A stretch of DNA of 64,000 bases from Deinococcus ficus (GTDB taxonomy: Bacteria; Deinococcota; Deinococci; Deinococcales; Deinococcaceae): the NCBI RefSeq assembly GCF_003444775.1, contig NZ_CP021081.1:1042001-1106000 (forward strand). Reading direction: 5' to 3'. Every line of letters starts with the position of its first letter. The stretch's first letter is position 1. The notes under the pieces were generated by a model that ran no database searches, was not told the origin of the DNA, and was given only the letters and a program-made list of their open reading frames with translations. Position numbers and translations under genes: made by a program. Shown one piece after another: positions 44,166 through 52,037 of the stretch.

Positions 44166-45298
44166 CAGAAGCCCACCTGGATGTCCAGCAGTTCGGTGGC
44201 GGCCTCACCCAGCGCGGACTCCTGCCCCGGGCCGGCCGACGCGAACTCGTCGAGGTTGGTGATGGTGCGCACCGTGATGCCCTCCGTGACGTACTTCGCG
44301 CGGCGCATCGCCGCCCACGGCGTCGCCAGCCCCAGCGTGAGCAGTTGCGCCAGGGTGTTCGTCACGCCGATCCACGCCAGCCGCCACGGGCTGAACGACG
44401 CCCGGAACCGCACCACACCGCCCAGCTCGGCGTTGTTCAGCACGTACTTCATGATCGCGCCGCGCACGTACTGCCAGGACGTCGCGCTCAGCAGCAGGAA
44501 CAGCACGTACCCCAGGCCCAGCGCCACGATCAGCCCGGTGGAGAAGCCGTCCTCCTCGAAGGGGTTCGAGCCCGAGGTGAAGAACAGCGCCAGCAGCGGC
44601 ACGCCGATCAGCAGCAGGCTCCCCACCCCGATGCCCACCGCCGTGATCCAGAACGTGAAAAACGGCGCGACGTCCCCGCGAAACGCCCCGCGCGCCTGCC
44701 CGTACGTCAGGTTCTGCACCTGGTACTTGCGCTGCTCGTGCCACGCCCACGGCAGCAGCAGCCCGATCACGCCGGCCGCGACGTTCGCCAGGCCATACGC
44801 GAAGTACGAGCCCTTCAGCGTGCCCAGAAAGTGGAAGTTCAGGCCGCGGTGCCAGGTGTTCACCGCCTGGAAACGCATGGACTGCCGCACCACCCACGGG
44901 TACAGCGCCGCGTACAGCAGCGCCAGAACGATGGAAATCCAGATCGTCCGCTCGGAGTTCGAGGACAGGGCGTACACCGCGAACAGGAAGCCCACCAGCA
45001 GGTACCCGCGCAGCAGCGCCAGCGGGTTGGCGCGGTACTCGAAATTCTGCCCGTCCACCCAGGTGTGCCCGTAGAAGTACTGCCGGGTCCGCACCCGCGC
45101 CCACGGCAGGTACACGCCCAGCGTCACGACCGTCAGGGCCACGTTCACGATCCAGATGCGGAAGTACTCGCCGGCCGTGCCGGTAAACGTCATGGGGTGT
45201 TCCGTCACCGCTGCGGGCGCCGTGGGAGCAGGCGGGGCCACGGCGTGACGGGACAGGACCGGGGCGCCGTGCGGCGCGGCAGGATCGGGCAGGGACAT
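44165..45298 (-). CDS. DUF898 (YjgN family) membrane protein
   Basis: This 377-residue polytopic protein has the YjgN/DUF898 pattern: FTGTAGEYFRIWIVNVALT followed by YLPWARVRTRQYFYGHTWVDGQ, and further copies of the W-R-x-Q-x-F type segments (NLTYGQARGAFRG). Six to eight hydrophobic segments are visible. The first 35 residues are Pro/Ala-rich and likely cytoplasmic. The function of the family is unknown. ATG 45298 is supported by TAGGAT at 7 nt, so an upstream extension is rejected. It is coupled to the M48 protease gene downstream. Confidence 0.88.
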   Translation of the reverse strand: MSLPDPAAPHGAPVLSRHAVAPPAPTAPAAVTEHPMTFTGTAGEYFRIWIVNVALTVVTLGVYLPWARVRTRQYFYGHTWVDGQNFEYRANPLALLRGYLLVGFLFAVYALSSNSERTIWISIVLALLYAALYPWVVRQSMRFQAVNTWHRGLNFHFLGTLKGSYFAYGLANVAAGVIGLLLPWAWHEQRKYQVQNLTYGQARGAFRGDVAPFFTFWITAVGIGVGSLLLIGVPLLALFFTSGSNPFEEDGFSTGLIVALGLGYVLFLLLSATSWQYVRGAIMKYVLNNAELGGVVRFRASFSPWRLAWIGVTNTLAQLLTLGLATPWAAMRRAKYVTEGITVRTITNLDEFASAGPGQESALGEAATELLDIQVGF

Positions 45299-45305
45299 TG
45301 AGTGC

Positions 45306-45311
45306 ATCCTA
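45306..45311 (-). promoter_or_regulatory. -10 TAGGAT for the DUF898-M48 operon (leaderless)
   Basis: On the minus strand TAGGAT is 7 nt before ATG 45298. Confidence 0.55.
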
Positions 45312-45376
45312 ATGGAGCGTGCCCGCCCCCCGGGCCGCACCTGCCACGGGGTTCGCACCACAGGGCCCGCAACAGA

Positions 45377-45406
45377 GGAAGGGCAACCCGGACGGGCTGC
45401 CCTTCC
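45377..45406 (-). terminator. Hairpin after the cold-shock gene
   Basis: GGAAGGGCA / TGCCCTTCC form a 9-bp stem with a 12-base loop between the csp gene and the DUF898 operon; only a weak T-rich tail follows. Confidence 0.5.
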
Positions 45407-45475
45407 ATCGGAAATAGCGTGAATGAGAGACTCAGCGTTGACGGGTTGCGGCGCGGCGATCCACCCGGGGGTGGA

Positions 45476-45748
45476 TTACCAGCGGCTGCCGCCGCGGTTG
45501 CCGCCCATGCCGCCCTGACCACCCACGGGGGCGGGCGCGGCGTTGGTCACAACCACGTTCTTGGCCTGGGGGCCCTTGTTGCCCTGGCCGGCCTCAACTT
45601 CGAATTCCACTTCGTCGCCCTCGTTCAGCTTGCGGAAGCCGCCGCTCTGGATGGCGCTGTAGTGAACGAACACGTCGGGGTTGCCGGGGTGCTCGATGAA
45701 GCCGTAGCCCTTCTCAACGTTGAACCACTTTACTCGACCTTGAGCCAT
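45476..45748 (-). CDS. Cold-shock domain protein with glycine-rich tail
   Basis: This 90-residue nucleic-acid chaperone has the cold-shock domain with RNP1 KGYGFIE near residue 13 and RNP2 DVFVHYSAI near 25, plus the C-terminal strand [10 protein letters not shown] 20-residue Gly/Pro-rich tail ([14 protein letters not shown]) extends beyond the domain; in other cold-shock proteins of this type such tails add RNA affinity. AAGGAGAG precedes the ATG, so this gene uses a ribosome site rather than a leaderless start. The long 5' leader (to about 45828) fits the post-transcriptional control usual for cold-shock mRNAs. Confidence 0.95.
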   Translation of the reverse strand: MAQGRVKWFNVEKGYGFIEHPGNPDVFVHYSAIQSGGFRKLNEGDEVEFEVEAGQGNKGPQAKNVVVTNAAPAPVGGQGGMGGNRGGSRW

Positions 45749-45834
45749 AACTCTCCTTGCATCTCACGTCGCCCCGGCCAGGCCCCTACCCTCTGGGCCG
45801 GAACCATCAACTGGCCGGGACTTGAGACGCGGGC

Positions 45835-45840
45835 ATTATC
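45835..45840 (-). promoter_or_regulatory. Extended -10 (TGC-GATAAT) candidate for the cold-shock gene
   Basis: On the minus strand TGCGATAAT would start an mRNA with a leader of about 80 nt before the csp ATG. Confidence 0.4.
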
Positions 45841-45926
45841 GCACGTTTGCCCGGACGCTGCCGCACATCTGAGCCGGCCTTGCCGCCTGTCTGGAAGCCC
45901 ACGGCCGGCCCGCGCCGCACCCTGGC

Positions 45927-45932
45927 TAAGCT
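45927..45932 (+). promoter_or_regulatory. -10 TAAGCT for proB (leaderless)
   Basis: TAAGCT is 6 nt before ATG 45939; no ribosome site is present. Confidence 0.5.
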
Positions 45933-45938
45933 GGGGGC

Positions 45939-47030
45939 ATGCGCGTGGTCCTGAAACTCGGCACCAGCGTCCTGACCGCCGGGACCGACCGCCTCCACCG
46001 CCCCCGGCTGGTGGACCTGATGCGCGGCCTCGCCGGGCTGCGCGCCGCCGGGCACCAGCCCGCCCTGGTCACCAGCGGCGCCGTGCTCGCCGGCTGGGAA
46101 GCGCTGAACTTCCCCCCCCGCGACCGCACCCTGGCCGAAAAACAGCTGCTGGCCGCCATCGGCCAGGGCCGCCTGATGCACACCTACGCCACCCTGGCCG
46201 ACCTGTACGACCTGCAGGTTGCGCAGGTGCTGCTCACCGCCGACGACTTCCGCAACCGCACCCGTTACCTCAACGCCCGCACCACCCTGGAAAGCTGCCT
46301 GTCGCGCGGCGTGCTGCCGGTCATCAACGAGAACGACGCCGTCACCCTCGAACAGATCAAACTCGGCGACAACGACACCCTCTCCGCCTTCGTCGCGAAC
46401 CTGCTCGAGGCCGACCTGCTGGTCATCCTGACCGACGCGCCCGGCCTGTACACCGCCGACCCCCGCACCCACCCCGACGCCACCCTGATTCCCGACGTGC
46501 CCCGCGTCACCCCGGACATCTGGGCGCTCGCGGGCGGCGCCGGCAGTCACCGCGGCACCGGCGGCATGCACACCAAGATCCAGGCGGCCGAGATCGCCAC
46601 CCGCGCCGGCACGCCCGTCGTAATCGCCAGCGGCGACATCCCCGACATCCTGCCCCGCCTGGTCGCCGGCGAACGCCACGGCACCCGCTTTCACCCCGCC
46701 ACCACCCGCCTGGAAGCCCGCAAACGCTGGATTCTGGCCGAGGTCGCCCCCGGCCGCCTGCACCTCGACGAGGGCGCGGCCCGCGCCATCCGCGAGCGCG
46801 GCAGCAGCCTGCTGCCCGCCGGCATCACCCGCGTGGACGGCGACTTCCAGCGCGGCCAGACCGTGCGCCTCACCGGCCCGGACGGCGCGGAACTGGCCCG
46901 CGGCCTCACCCGCTACGCCGCCGCGGACCTCACCCGCATCGCCGGGCGGCACTCCCGCGACATCGAGGCGCAACTCGGCTACACCTACGGCCCGGAAGCC
47001 GTGCACCGCGACGACCTGATCCGCCTGTAA
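45939..47030 (+). CDS. proB: Glutamate 5-kinase
   Basis: This 363-residue enzyme phosphorylates glutamate in the first step of proline synthesis. The amino-acid kinase domain shows VVLKLGTSVLTA at residue 2, the VTSGAVLAG region near 46, PVINENDAVT near 128, FGDNDTLSA-type GDNDTLSAFVANL near 144 and the LTDAPGLYTADP loop near 165, with GTGGMHTKIQAA near 206; a C-terminal PUA domain follows (about residues 270-355). Full length and well conserved. The partner proA is not in the window, so the proline genes are split. Start set by TAAGCT at 6 nt. Confidence 0.96.
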   Translation: MRVVLKLGTSVLTAGTDRLHRPRLVDLMRGLAGLRAAGHQPALVTSGAVLAGWEALNFPPRDRTLAEKQLLAAIGQGRLMHTYATLADLYDLQVAQVLLTADDFRNRTRYLNARTTLESCLSRGVLPVINENDAVTLEQIKLGDNDTLSAFVANLLEADLLVILTDAPGLYTADPRTHPDATLIPDVPRVTPDIWALAGGAGSHRGTGGMHTKIQAAEIATRAGTPVVIASGDIPDILPRLVAGERHGTRFHPATTRLEARKRWILAEVAPGRLHLDEGAARAIRERGSSLLPAGITRVDGDFQRGQTVRLTGPDGAELARGLTRYAAADLTRIAGRHSRDIEAQLGYTYGPEAVHRDDLIRL

Positions 47031-47063
47031 GCCCGCGGCCGGAAGCGCCGGGCCCGGCAGTTC

Positions 47064-47069
47064 TATACT
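47064..47069 (+). promoter_or_regulatory. -10 TATACT for the DOMON-like protein gene (leaderless)
   Basis: TATACT is 7 nt before GTG 47077. Confidence 0.55.
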
Positions 47070-47076
47070 GCGCGGC

Positions 47077-47826
47077 GTGTTTCTGCCCGTGCTTGCCGCC
47101 GCCCTGATGACCTTCACCGACCCCAGCGGCGACGCCCGCGGCGACGGCGGGTACATCTACCCCCAGCGGCCCGCCGTGACCGAACGCATGCTCGACCTCG
47201 ACACCTTCACCGCCGAACGCAGCGAGGACGGCATGACCTTCACCGTCACGCTCGGCCAGGCCGGCAACCCCTACGGCGCGCCCAGCGGGTACTCGGCCGG
47301 CGTGATCGACATCTTCGTGCGCGGTTCCGCCGGCGGGGAACGCCGCCTGGAAGGCACCGGCCTCACCGCCCGCAGCGGCGGCTGGCGGTACCACCTGCAC
47401 GTCACCGGGTTCGGGAGCACCCTGCGCGCCGTGTACGGCAACAACCTTGCCGACGCCCGGCAACTCAGGGACCCCGTCCTGACCGTCAGCGGCCGCACCC
47501 TCACCATCCGCACTGCCGTGCCCGCCGGCACGTACGCCTACTGGGTCACCAGCAGCCTGTACTCGCCGCTCAGCCCGGACGGCGTGCTGCGCCCCACCAC
47601 CACCCGCAGCCCCCTGACCCTGCAGGCCGCCCGCGAGAACGCCCCCAGCCCCGTGGACGTCCTCGCCGAGCCCGGCGACACCCTGGCCTTCACCGGCGGC
47701 ACCCTCGCCTCAGTCGGACAGGCCCGAGACACGTACACGGGCGCCCTGGCCGGCCTGGGCTTCCTGGGTGTGGCCGCCACCATCGCGGGCGGCGTGTGGC
47801 GCCGCCGCCTCCAGCGCCATCTCTGA
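47077..47826 (+). CDS. Glucodextranase-C-type DOMON-like surface protein
   Basis: This 249-residue protein has a short hydrophobic N terminus (FLPVLAAALM), a beta-rich domain starting FTDPSGDARGDGGYIYPQ that resembles the DOMON-like C-terminal domain of glucodextranase (residues about 10-190), a linker, and a C-terminal hydrophobic helix followed by basic residues (GALAGLGFLGVAATIAGG then RRRLQRH). It therefore looks exported and held in the membrane by its C terminus. The domain usually binds carbohydrate or heme-like ligands; which one applies here is unknown. It follows proB with 46 bases between and has its own leaderless -10. Confidence 0.75.
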   Translation: MFLPVLAAALMTFTDPSGDARGDGGYIYPQRPAVTERMLDLDTFTAERSEDGMTFTVTLGQAGNPYGAPSGYSAGVIDIFVRGSAGGERRLEGTGLTARSGGWRYHLHVTGFGSTLRAVYGNNLADARQLRDPVLTVSGRTLTIRTAVPAGTYAYWVTSSLYSPLSPDGVLRPTTTRSPLTLQAARENAPSPVDVLAEPGDTLAFTGGTLASVGQARDTYTGALAGLGFLGVAATIAGGVWRRRLQRHL

Positions 47827-47873
47827 CCACGGGCGCCCTGGGCAGGCCCGGGCGGCCCGGGGCCGGCATGCTC

Positions 47874-47879
47874 TAGCGT
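47874..47879 (+). promoter_or_regulatory. -10 TAGCGT for the EamA transporter gene (leaderless)
   Basis: TAGCGT is 6 nt before GTG 47886. Confidence 0.45.
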
Positions 47880-47885
47880 GACCCG

Positions 47886-48791
<906 letters not shown>

Positions 48792-48795
48792 GCCC

Positions 48796-49749
48796 TCAGG
48801 CGGGGTAGCTGCCCAGCAGGGCCGCCATCCGCCGGAAGAACTCCGCCTCGTCCACGTCCACGGCGACCTGGGCATTGCGGGGTTCCTCGGTGACGCCATG
48901 CACGTCGCAGGTCGTCCGGCCGAAGTTCACGCCCTCCTGCGTCTCCACATGCACGTGCATGGCCTTCCACCCGAACAGATCCGGCCACAGCACCGCGCCC
49001 ACCGCCAGCGGGTCGTGCAGCGCGCCGCCCGCCAACCCGTAGCGCTGCCGGTACACCCCGGCGTAGAAGCCCAGCAGTTCCGCGCTCACGCTCCCCACGC
49101 GGCTGCCCAGCGCGCGCATCACGTCCAGGCGGTCCGGCGTGGCGAGGCATGTCATCGTGACGTTCAGGCCCACCATCCGCAGCGCCACGCCCGACTCGAA
49201 CACCACCCGCGCCGCATGCGGGTCGGCCAGCGCATTGAACTCCGCGGCGGGCGTGCGGTTGCCCAGCCCCGTGCTGCCGCCCATCCACACCACCTCCCGC
49301 ACCTGCGCCGCCCAGCCCGGGTTCAGCCGCAGCGCCAGCGCCAGGTTCGTGAGCGGCCCGGTGGCGACCACCGTGACCCCCGGCCGCGCGGCCGCCGTGT
49401 CCAGCAGGAAATCCACCGCGTGCCCGGCCTGCGGCGCGGCGGCCGGGTCCGGCAGGTCCTGCGCGGGCAGCCCGGACTCGCCGTGCACCGCCTCGGCATG
49501 CACCGCCCCCCGCACCAGCGGCCGGTCGGCGCCCACGAAGTACGGCACGGCCGCGCCGCGCGCCCCAGCCAGGGCCAGAATCACGCCCGTGTTCCGCACC
49601 GTGCGCTCCAGGCCCACGTTGCCGTGCACCGCCGTGACGCCCAGCACCCGCAGCGCCGGCGAGGCCAGGGACAGCCACCACGCGACAGCGTCGTCCAGGC
49701 CGGGGTCGCCGTCCAGAATCACAGGCAGGGGAGAGGCAGGGTCAGACAT
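48796..49749 (-). CDS. Nucleoside hydrolase (inosine-uridine preferring family)
   Basis: This 317-residue enzyme cleaves the N-glycosidic bond of ribonucleosides to base and ribose. The calcium- and ribose-binding motif DGDPGLDDA lies at residue 13 (the family has DTDPGxDDA), followed by VTAVHGNVGLERTVRN near 38, ATGPLTNLALAL near 129, VVWMGGSTGLGNRTPAAEFN near 148 and the active-site HDPLAVG near 244. All calcium ligands appear present. The gene stands alone with its own TAGAAT -10. Together with cytidine deaminase and the 5'-nucleotidase in this window it points to active nucleoside salvage. Confidence 0.94.
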   Translation of the reverse strand: MSDPASPLPVILDGDPGLDDAVAWWLSLASPALRVLGVTAVHGNVGLERTVRNTGVILALAGARGAAVPYFVGADRPLVRGAVHAEAVHGESGLPAQDLPDPAAAPQAGHAVDFLLDTAAARPGVTVVATGPLTNLALALRLNPGWAAQVREVVWMGGSTGLGNRTPAAEFNALADPHAARVVFESGVALRMVGLNVTMTCLATPDRLDVMRALGSRVGSVSAELLGFYAGVYRQRYGLAGGALHDPLAVGAVLWPDLFGWKAMHVHVETQEGVNFGRTTCDVHGVTEEPRNAQVAVDVDEAEFFRRMAALLGSYPA

Positions 49750-49755
49750 GCGCGG

Positions 49756-49761
49756 ATTCTA
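49756..49761 (-). promoter_or_regulatory. -10 TAGAAT for the nucleoside hydrolase gene (leaderless)
   Basis: On the minus strand TAGAAT is 6 nt before ATG 49749. Confidence 0.6.
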
Positions 49762-49847
49762 CTCAGGTGGGCGGCGGGGCGGCCGACCTGAACACCCCCT
49801 GAACGCCCGCACACGGCCCGGCCACCTTCACCCGGCACACTGCGGGC

Positions 49848-50060
49848 ATGACCGGACACACGAGCGACGAGACGCTGGGCCAGCCGCAGGGCGAACGCAG
49901 CCGCGACAGCCAGACCATCATTCCCGAACGCGACACCGGCGTGGTGCAGGACAGCCCCGGCGCCCAGGGCACCGGCAACGCCAGCCAGGGCCGGCTGGAC
50001 GAGCAGGGCAACTTCAAGAACACCGACGAGAGCCTGCTGGACGACGTGGACGAGGAGTAA
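49848..50060 (+). CDS. Small hydrophilic, probably disordered protein
   Basis: This 70-residue protein was not recognised. It has almost no hydrophobic clusters and no Cys or Trp, and is rich in Gly, Gln, Asp, Glu, Ser, Thr and Asn, ending in an acidic tail (DESLLDDVDEE). This composition is like that of hydrophilins and other small stress-related disordered proteins, but no named family motif is visible. CACACT lies 6 nt before the ATG, a weak version of the leaderless -10. A strong terminator directly follows, which supports expression as a one-gene unit. Confidence 0.65.
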   Translation: MTGHTSDETLGQPQGERSRDSQTIIPERDTGVVQDSPGAQGTGNASQGRLDEQGNFKNTDESLLDDVDEE

Positions 50061-50073
50061 GGAAGGGAATCAA

Positions 50074-50104
50074 GGCCGGGCTGGGTCTCCCGGCCCGGGT
50101 TTTT
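50074..50104 (+). terminator. Rho-independent terminator after the small hydrophilic protein gene
   Basis: GGCCGGG / CCCGGCC with an 8-base loop, then CGGG and five T. Confidence 0.85.
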
Positions 50105-50108
50105 GCCT

Positions 50109-51956
50109 TCACGCGGTGGGCAGGTCCGCGAACACGGTCGTGCCCTGCCCCGGCATGGACTCCACCCGGTAATGCCCGCCCCGGGCCTCCACCCGCTCAC
50201 GCATCTGCGTGAGACCCAGCCCGCCGGCCGTGCTCACCCGCCCGGACGCCTCGGCCGGGTTGAAGCCCCGCCCGTCGTCCCCCACCGTCAGGTACACCCG
50301 GTCCGCGCCGCGCAGCGACACCGCCACCTCGGACGCCTGGGCGTGCTTGGCAACGTTGTTCAGGCTCTCCTGCAGGATCCGGAACAGCACCGCCTCGTCA
50401 CTCGGCAGCAGGCTCACGTCCCCGGTCACGTCCAGGGACGTGCGCACGCCGTTCTGCTCCCCGAAATCCGCCACGTAGCGCCGCATGGTCTCCAGCAGCC
50501 CGTAGCGTTCCAGGTCGATGGGCCGCAGCGCGAAGATGCTGCGCCGCACCTCGCGGATCTGCTCGCGCAGCAGGCCGCTGGCCGTGCGGACCTCCTCGGC
50601 GAGGTCCGGGGCGTCCCCCATCTTCCGGGACACGATGTCCAGCTTGATCGCCACGAACGCCAGGGACTGCGCCACCCCGTCGTGAATTTCCCGGGCGATG
50701 CGGGCCCGCTCGTCACTGATTGCCAGTTCCTCCGAGTACACGTGCGCGCGGGCGTTGCGCACCGCCAGGGTCGCCTGCCCGGCCATCAGCGCCAGCAGCG
50801 GAATGTGCGTGTCGTCGAAGGCGTCCGGTTCGGCGCCGCCCAGCACGATCACGCCCGCCAGCCCGTCGTCGTCGCGCATCGGCAGGCCCAGCACCGACCT
50901 CGCCTCCGGGAACACCGCCATCGCCTCCGCCCCGGTCGCCACCAGCGGCCCGCCCGCCTGCGCCACCCGGCCCGCGAACGCCGGCACCGCCCGCCCACCC
51001 AGCGCCTCGCCCTGCTGGTCCTGCGCGTACGCGAGGCGCAGCACGCTGTCCTGGTCACTCAGGAAGGCCGCCCGCGCCTCCGCACCCGTCCGCTCGGCCA
51101 TGGTGCGCGTGATGCGCGACAGCAGCCGGCGCATGTTGCGTTCCGCGCGGATGCTCTGGTCCACGCTGTACAGCGTCATCAGGTCCAGCGTGCGCTGCCG
51201 GGCGGCCTCCACCCCGGTCGCCACCTCGGCCGCCAGGGCGCGCGCCAGCGCCTGCGTCTCCTTCGTGGGCGGCAGCTCGAAATGCAGTTTCATCGCCCCG
51301 CCGCCCGGCACGTCCACGATCAGCGGGTGCAGCGCGGCGCTGGGCGTGGCGAGCAGCGTGTTCCCGCGCGCCGTGCCGCTCAGGCCGCCCGGCAGCATCA
51401 CGGTCGCGTGCGTCGCCCCGGTCGCCCGGACCGCGCCGCGCGCCGCGACGTCCACCACGGCCGCCATGTCCGGCGCGTCCGTCAGTTCCCGCATCAGTTC
51501 CTGCACGCCCTGCAGCCGCCCGTGCGACACACGCAGCTGCCCGTACAGTTCCCGCAGTTCCAGTTCCGCCCACTCGCGCGCGCGGGTGCCCTCCGCGATC
51601 CACTCCAGGCTGAAGAACGTCACCGCCGGGCCCAGCAGCCCGTAGAACAGCACGTGCGCCCACACCTGCGTGGACGGACTGGGAATGGTGAGGATCAGGA
51701 CCTCCACCACCGCCACCACCAGCAGGATCAGGACCGGCAGGACATTGCGGACCACCCGCACCCGGTCCGAGAGCCGCCCCACCTCGACCGGCACGGGCAC
51801 GGCCGGCACGTCCAGCGCTGCCGCCGTCCCCCGCGCCGCCCGCCTGCTCCGGCCTGCGCGGGCGGGCACCGGCGTGAGGACTTCCGGGAGGTCCGGGGTG
51901 GGCCGTTCGGGCGCCGCGGCGTCAGGCACGGGCGCGGTCGGGTCGGGGACGTTCAC
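50109..51956 (-). CDS. Sensor histidine kinase, NarL-type (HisKA_3) with GAF domains
   Basis: This 615-residue kinase has a Pro-rich N terminus, two transmembrane helices (about residues 69-90 and 98-120), a short coiled segment, probably two GAF domains (about 155-270 and 285-400), then the HisKA_3 dimerisation domain with the phosphorylated His in AREIHDGVAQSLAFVA near 423 and an HATPase_c domain (N box LQESLNNVAKHA near 520; VGDDGRGFNPAE near 560). Such kinases pair with LuxR/NarL-type regulators, but none is encoded beside it in the window, so it may be an orphan. GTG 51956 has TATCCT at 6 nt. Confidence 0.93.
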   Translation of the reverse strand: MNVPDPTAPVPDAAAPERPTPDLPEVLTPVPARAGRSRRAARGTAAALDVPAVPVPVEVGRLSDRVRVVRNVLPVLILLVVAVVEVLILTIPSPSTQVWAHVLFYGLLGPAVTFFSLEWIAEGTRAREWAELELRELYGQLRVSHGRLQGVQELMRELTDAPDMAAVVDVAARGAVRATGATHATVMLPGGLSGTARGNTLLATPSAALHPLIVDVPGGGAMKLHFELPPTKETQALARALAAEVATGVEAARQRTLDLMTLYSVDQSIRAERNMRRLLSRITRTMAERTGAEARAAFLSDQDSVLRLAYAQDQQGEALGGRAVPAFAGRVAQAGGPLVATGAEAMAVFPEARSVLGLPMRDDDGLAGVIVLGGAEPDAFDDTHIPLLALMAGQATLAVRNARAHVYSEELAISDERARIAREIHDGVAQSLAFVAIKLDIVSRKMGDAPDLAEEVRTASGLLREQIREVRRSIFALRPIDLERYGLLETMRRYVADFGEQNGVRTSLDVTGDVSLLPSDEAVLFRILQESLNNVAKHAQASEVAVSLRGADRVYLTVGDDGRGFNPAEASGRVSTAGGLGLTQMRERVEARGGHYRVESMPGQGTTVFADLPTA

Positions 51957-51962
51957 CCGGCC

Positions 51963-51968
51963 AGGATA
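51963..51968 (-). promoter_or_regulatory. -10 TATCCT for the sensor kinase gene (leaderless)
   Basis: On the minus strand TATCCT is 6 nt before GTG 51956. Confidence 0.55.
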
Positions 51969-52001
51969 CGGGTTGCCCCACCCGGCCCGCCAAACGAGAA
52001 G

Positions 52002-52021
52002 GGCCGGGGACGCCCCCGGCC
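52002..52021 (-). terminator. Rho-independent terminator after the TamB-like gene
   Basis: GGCCGGGG / CCCCGGCC with a 4-base loop, followed on the minus strand by CTTCTCGTTT. Confidence 0.75.
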
Positions 52022-52037
52022 CCGGCCCAGCTGAGCG

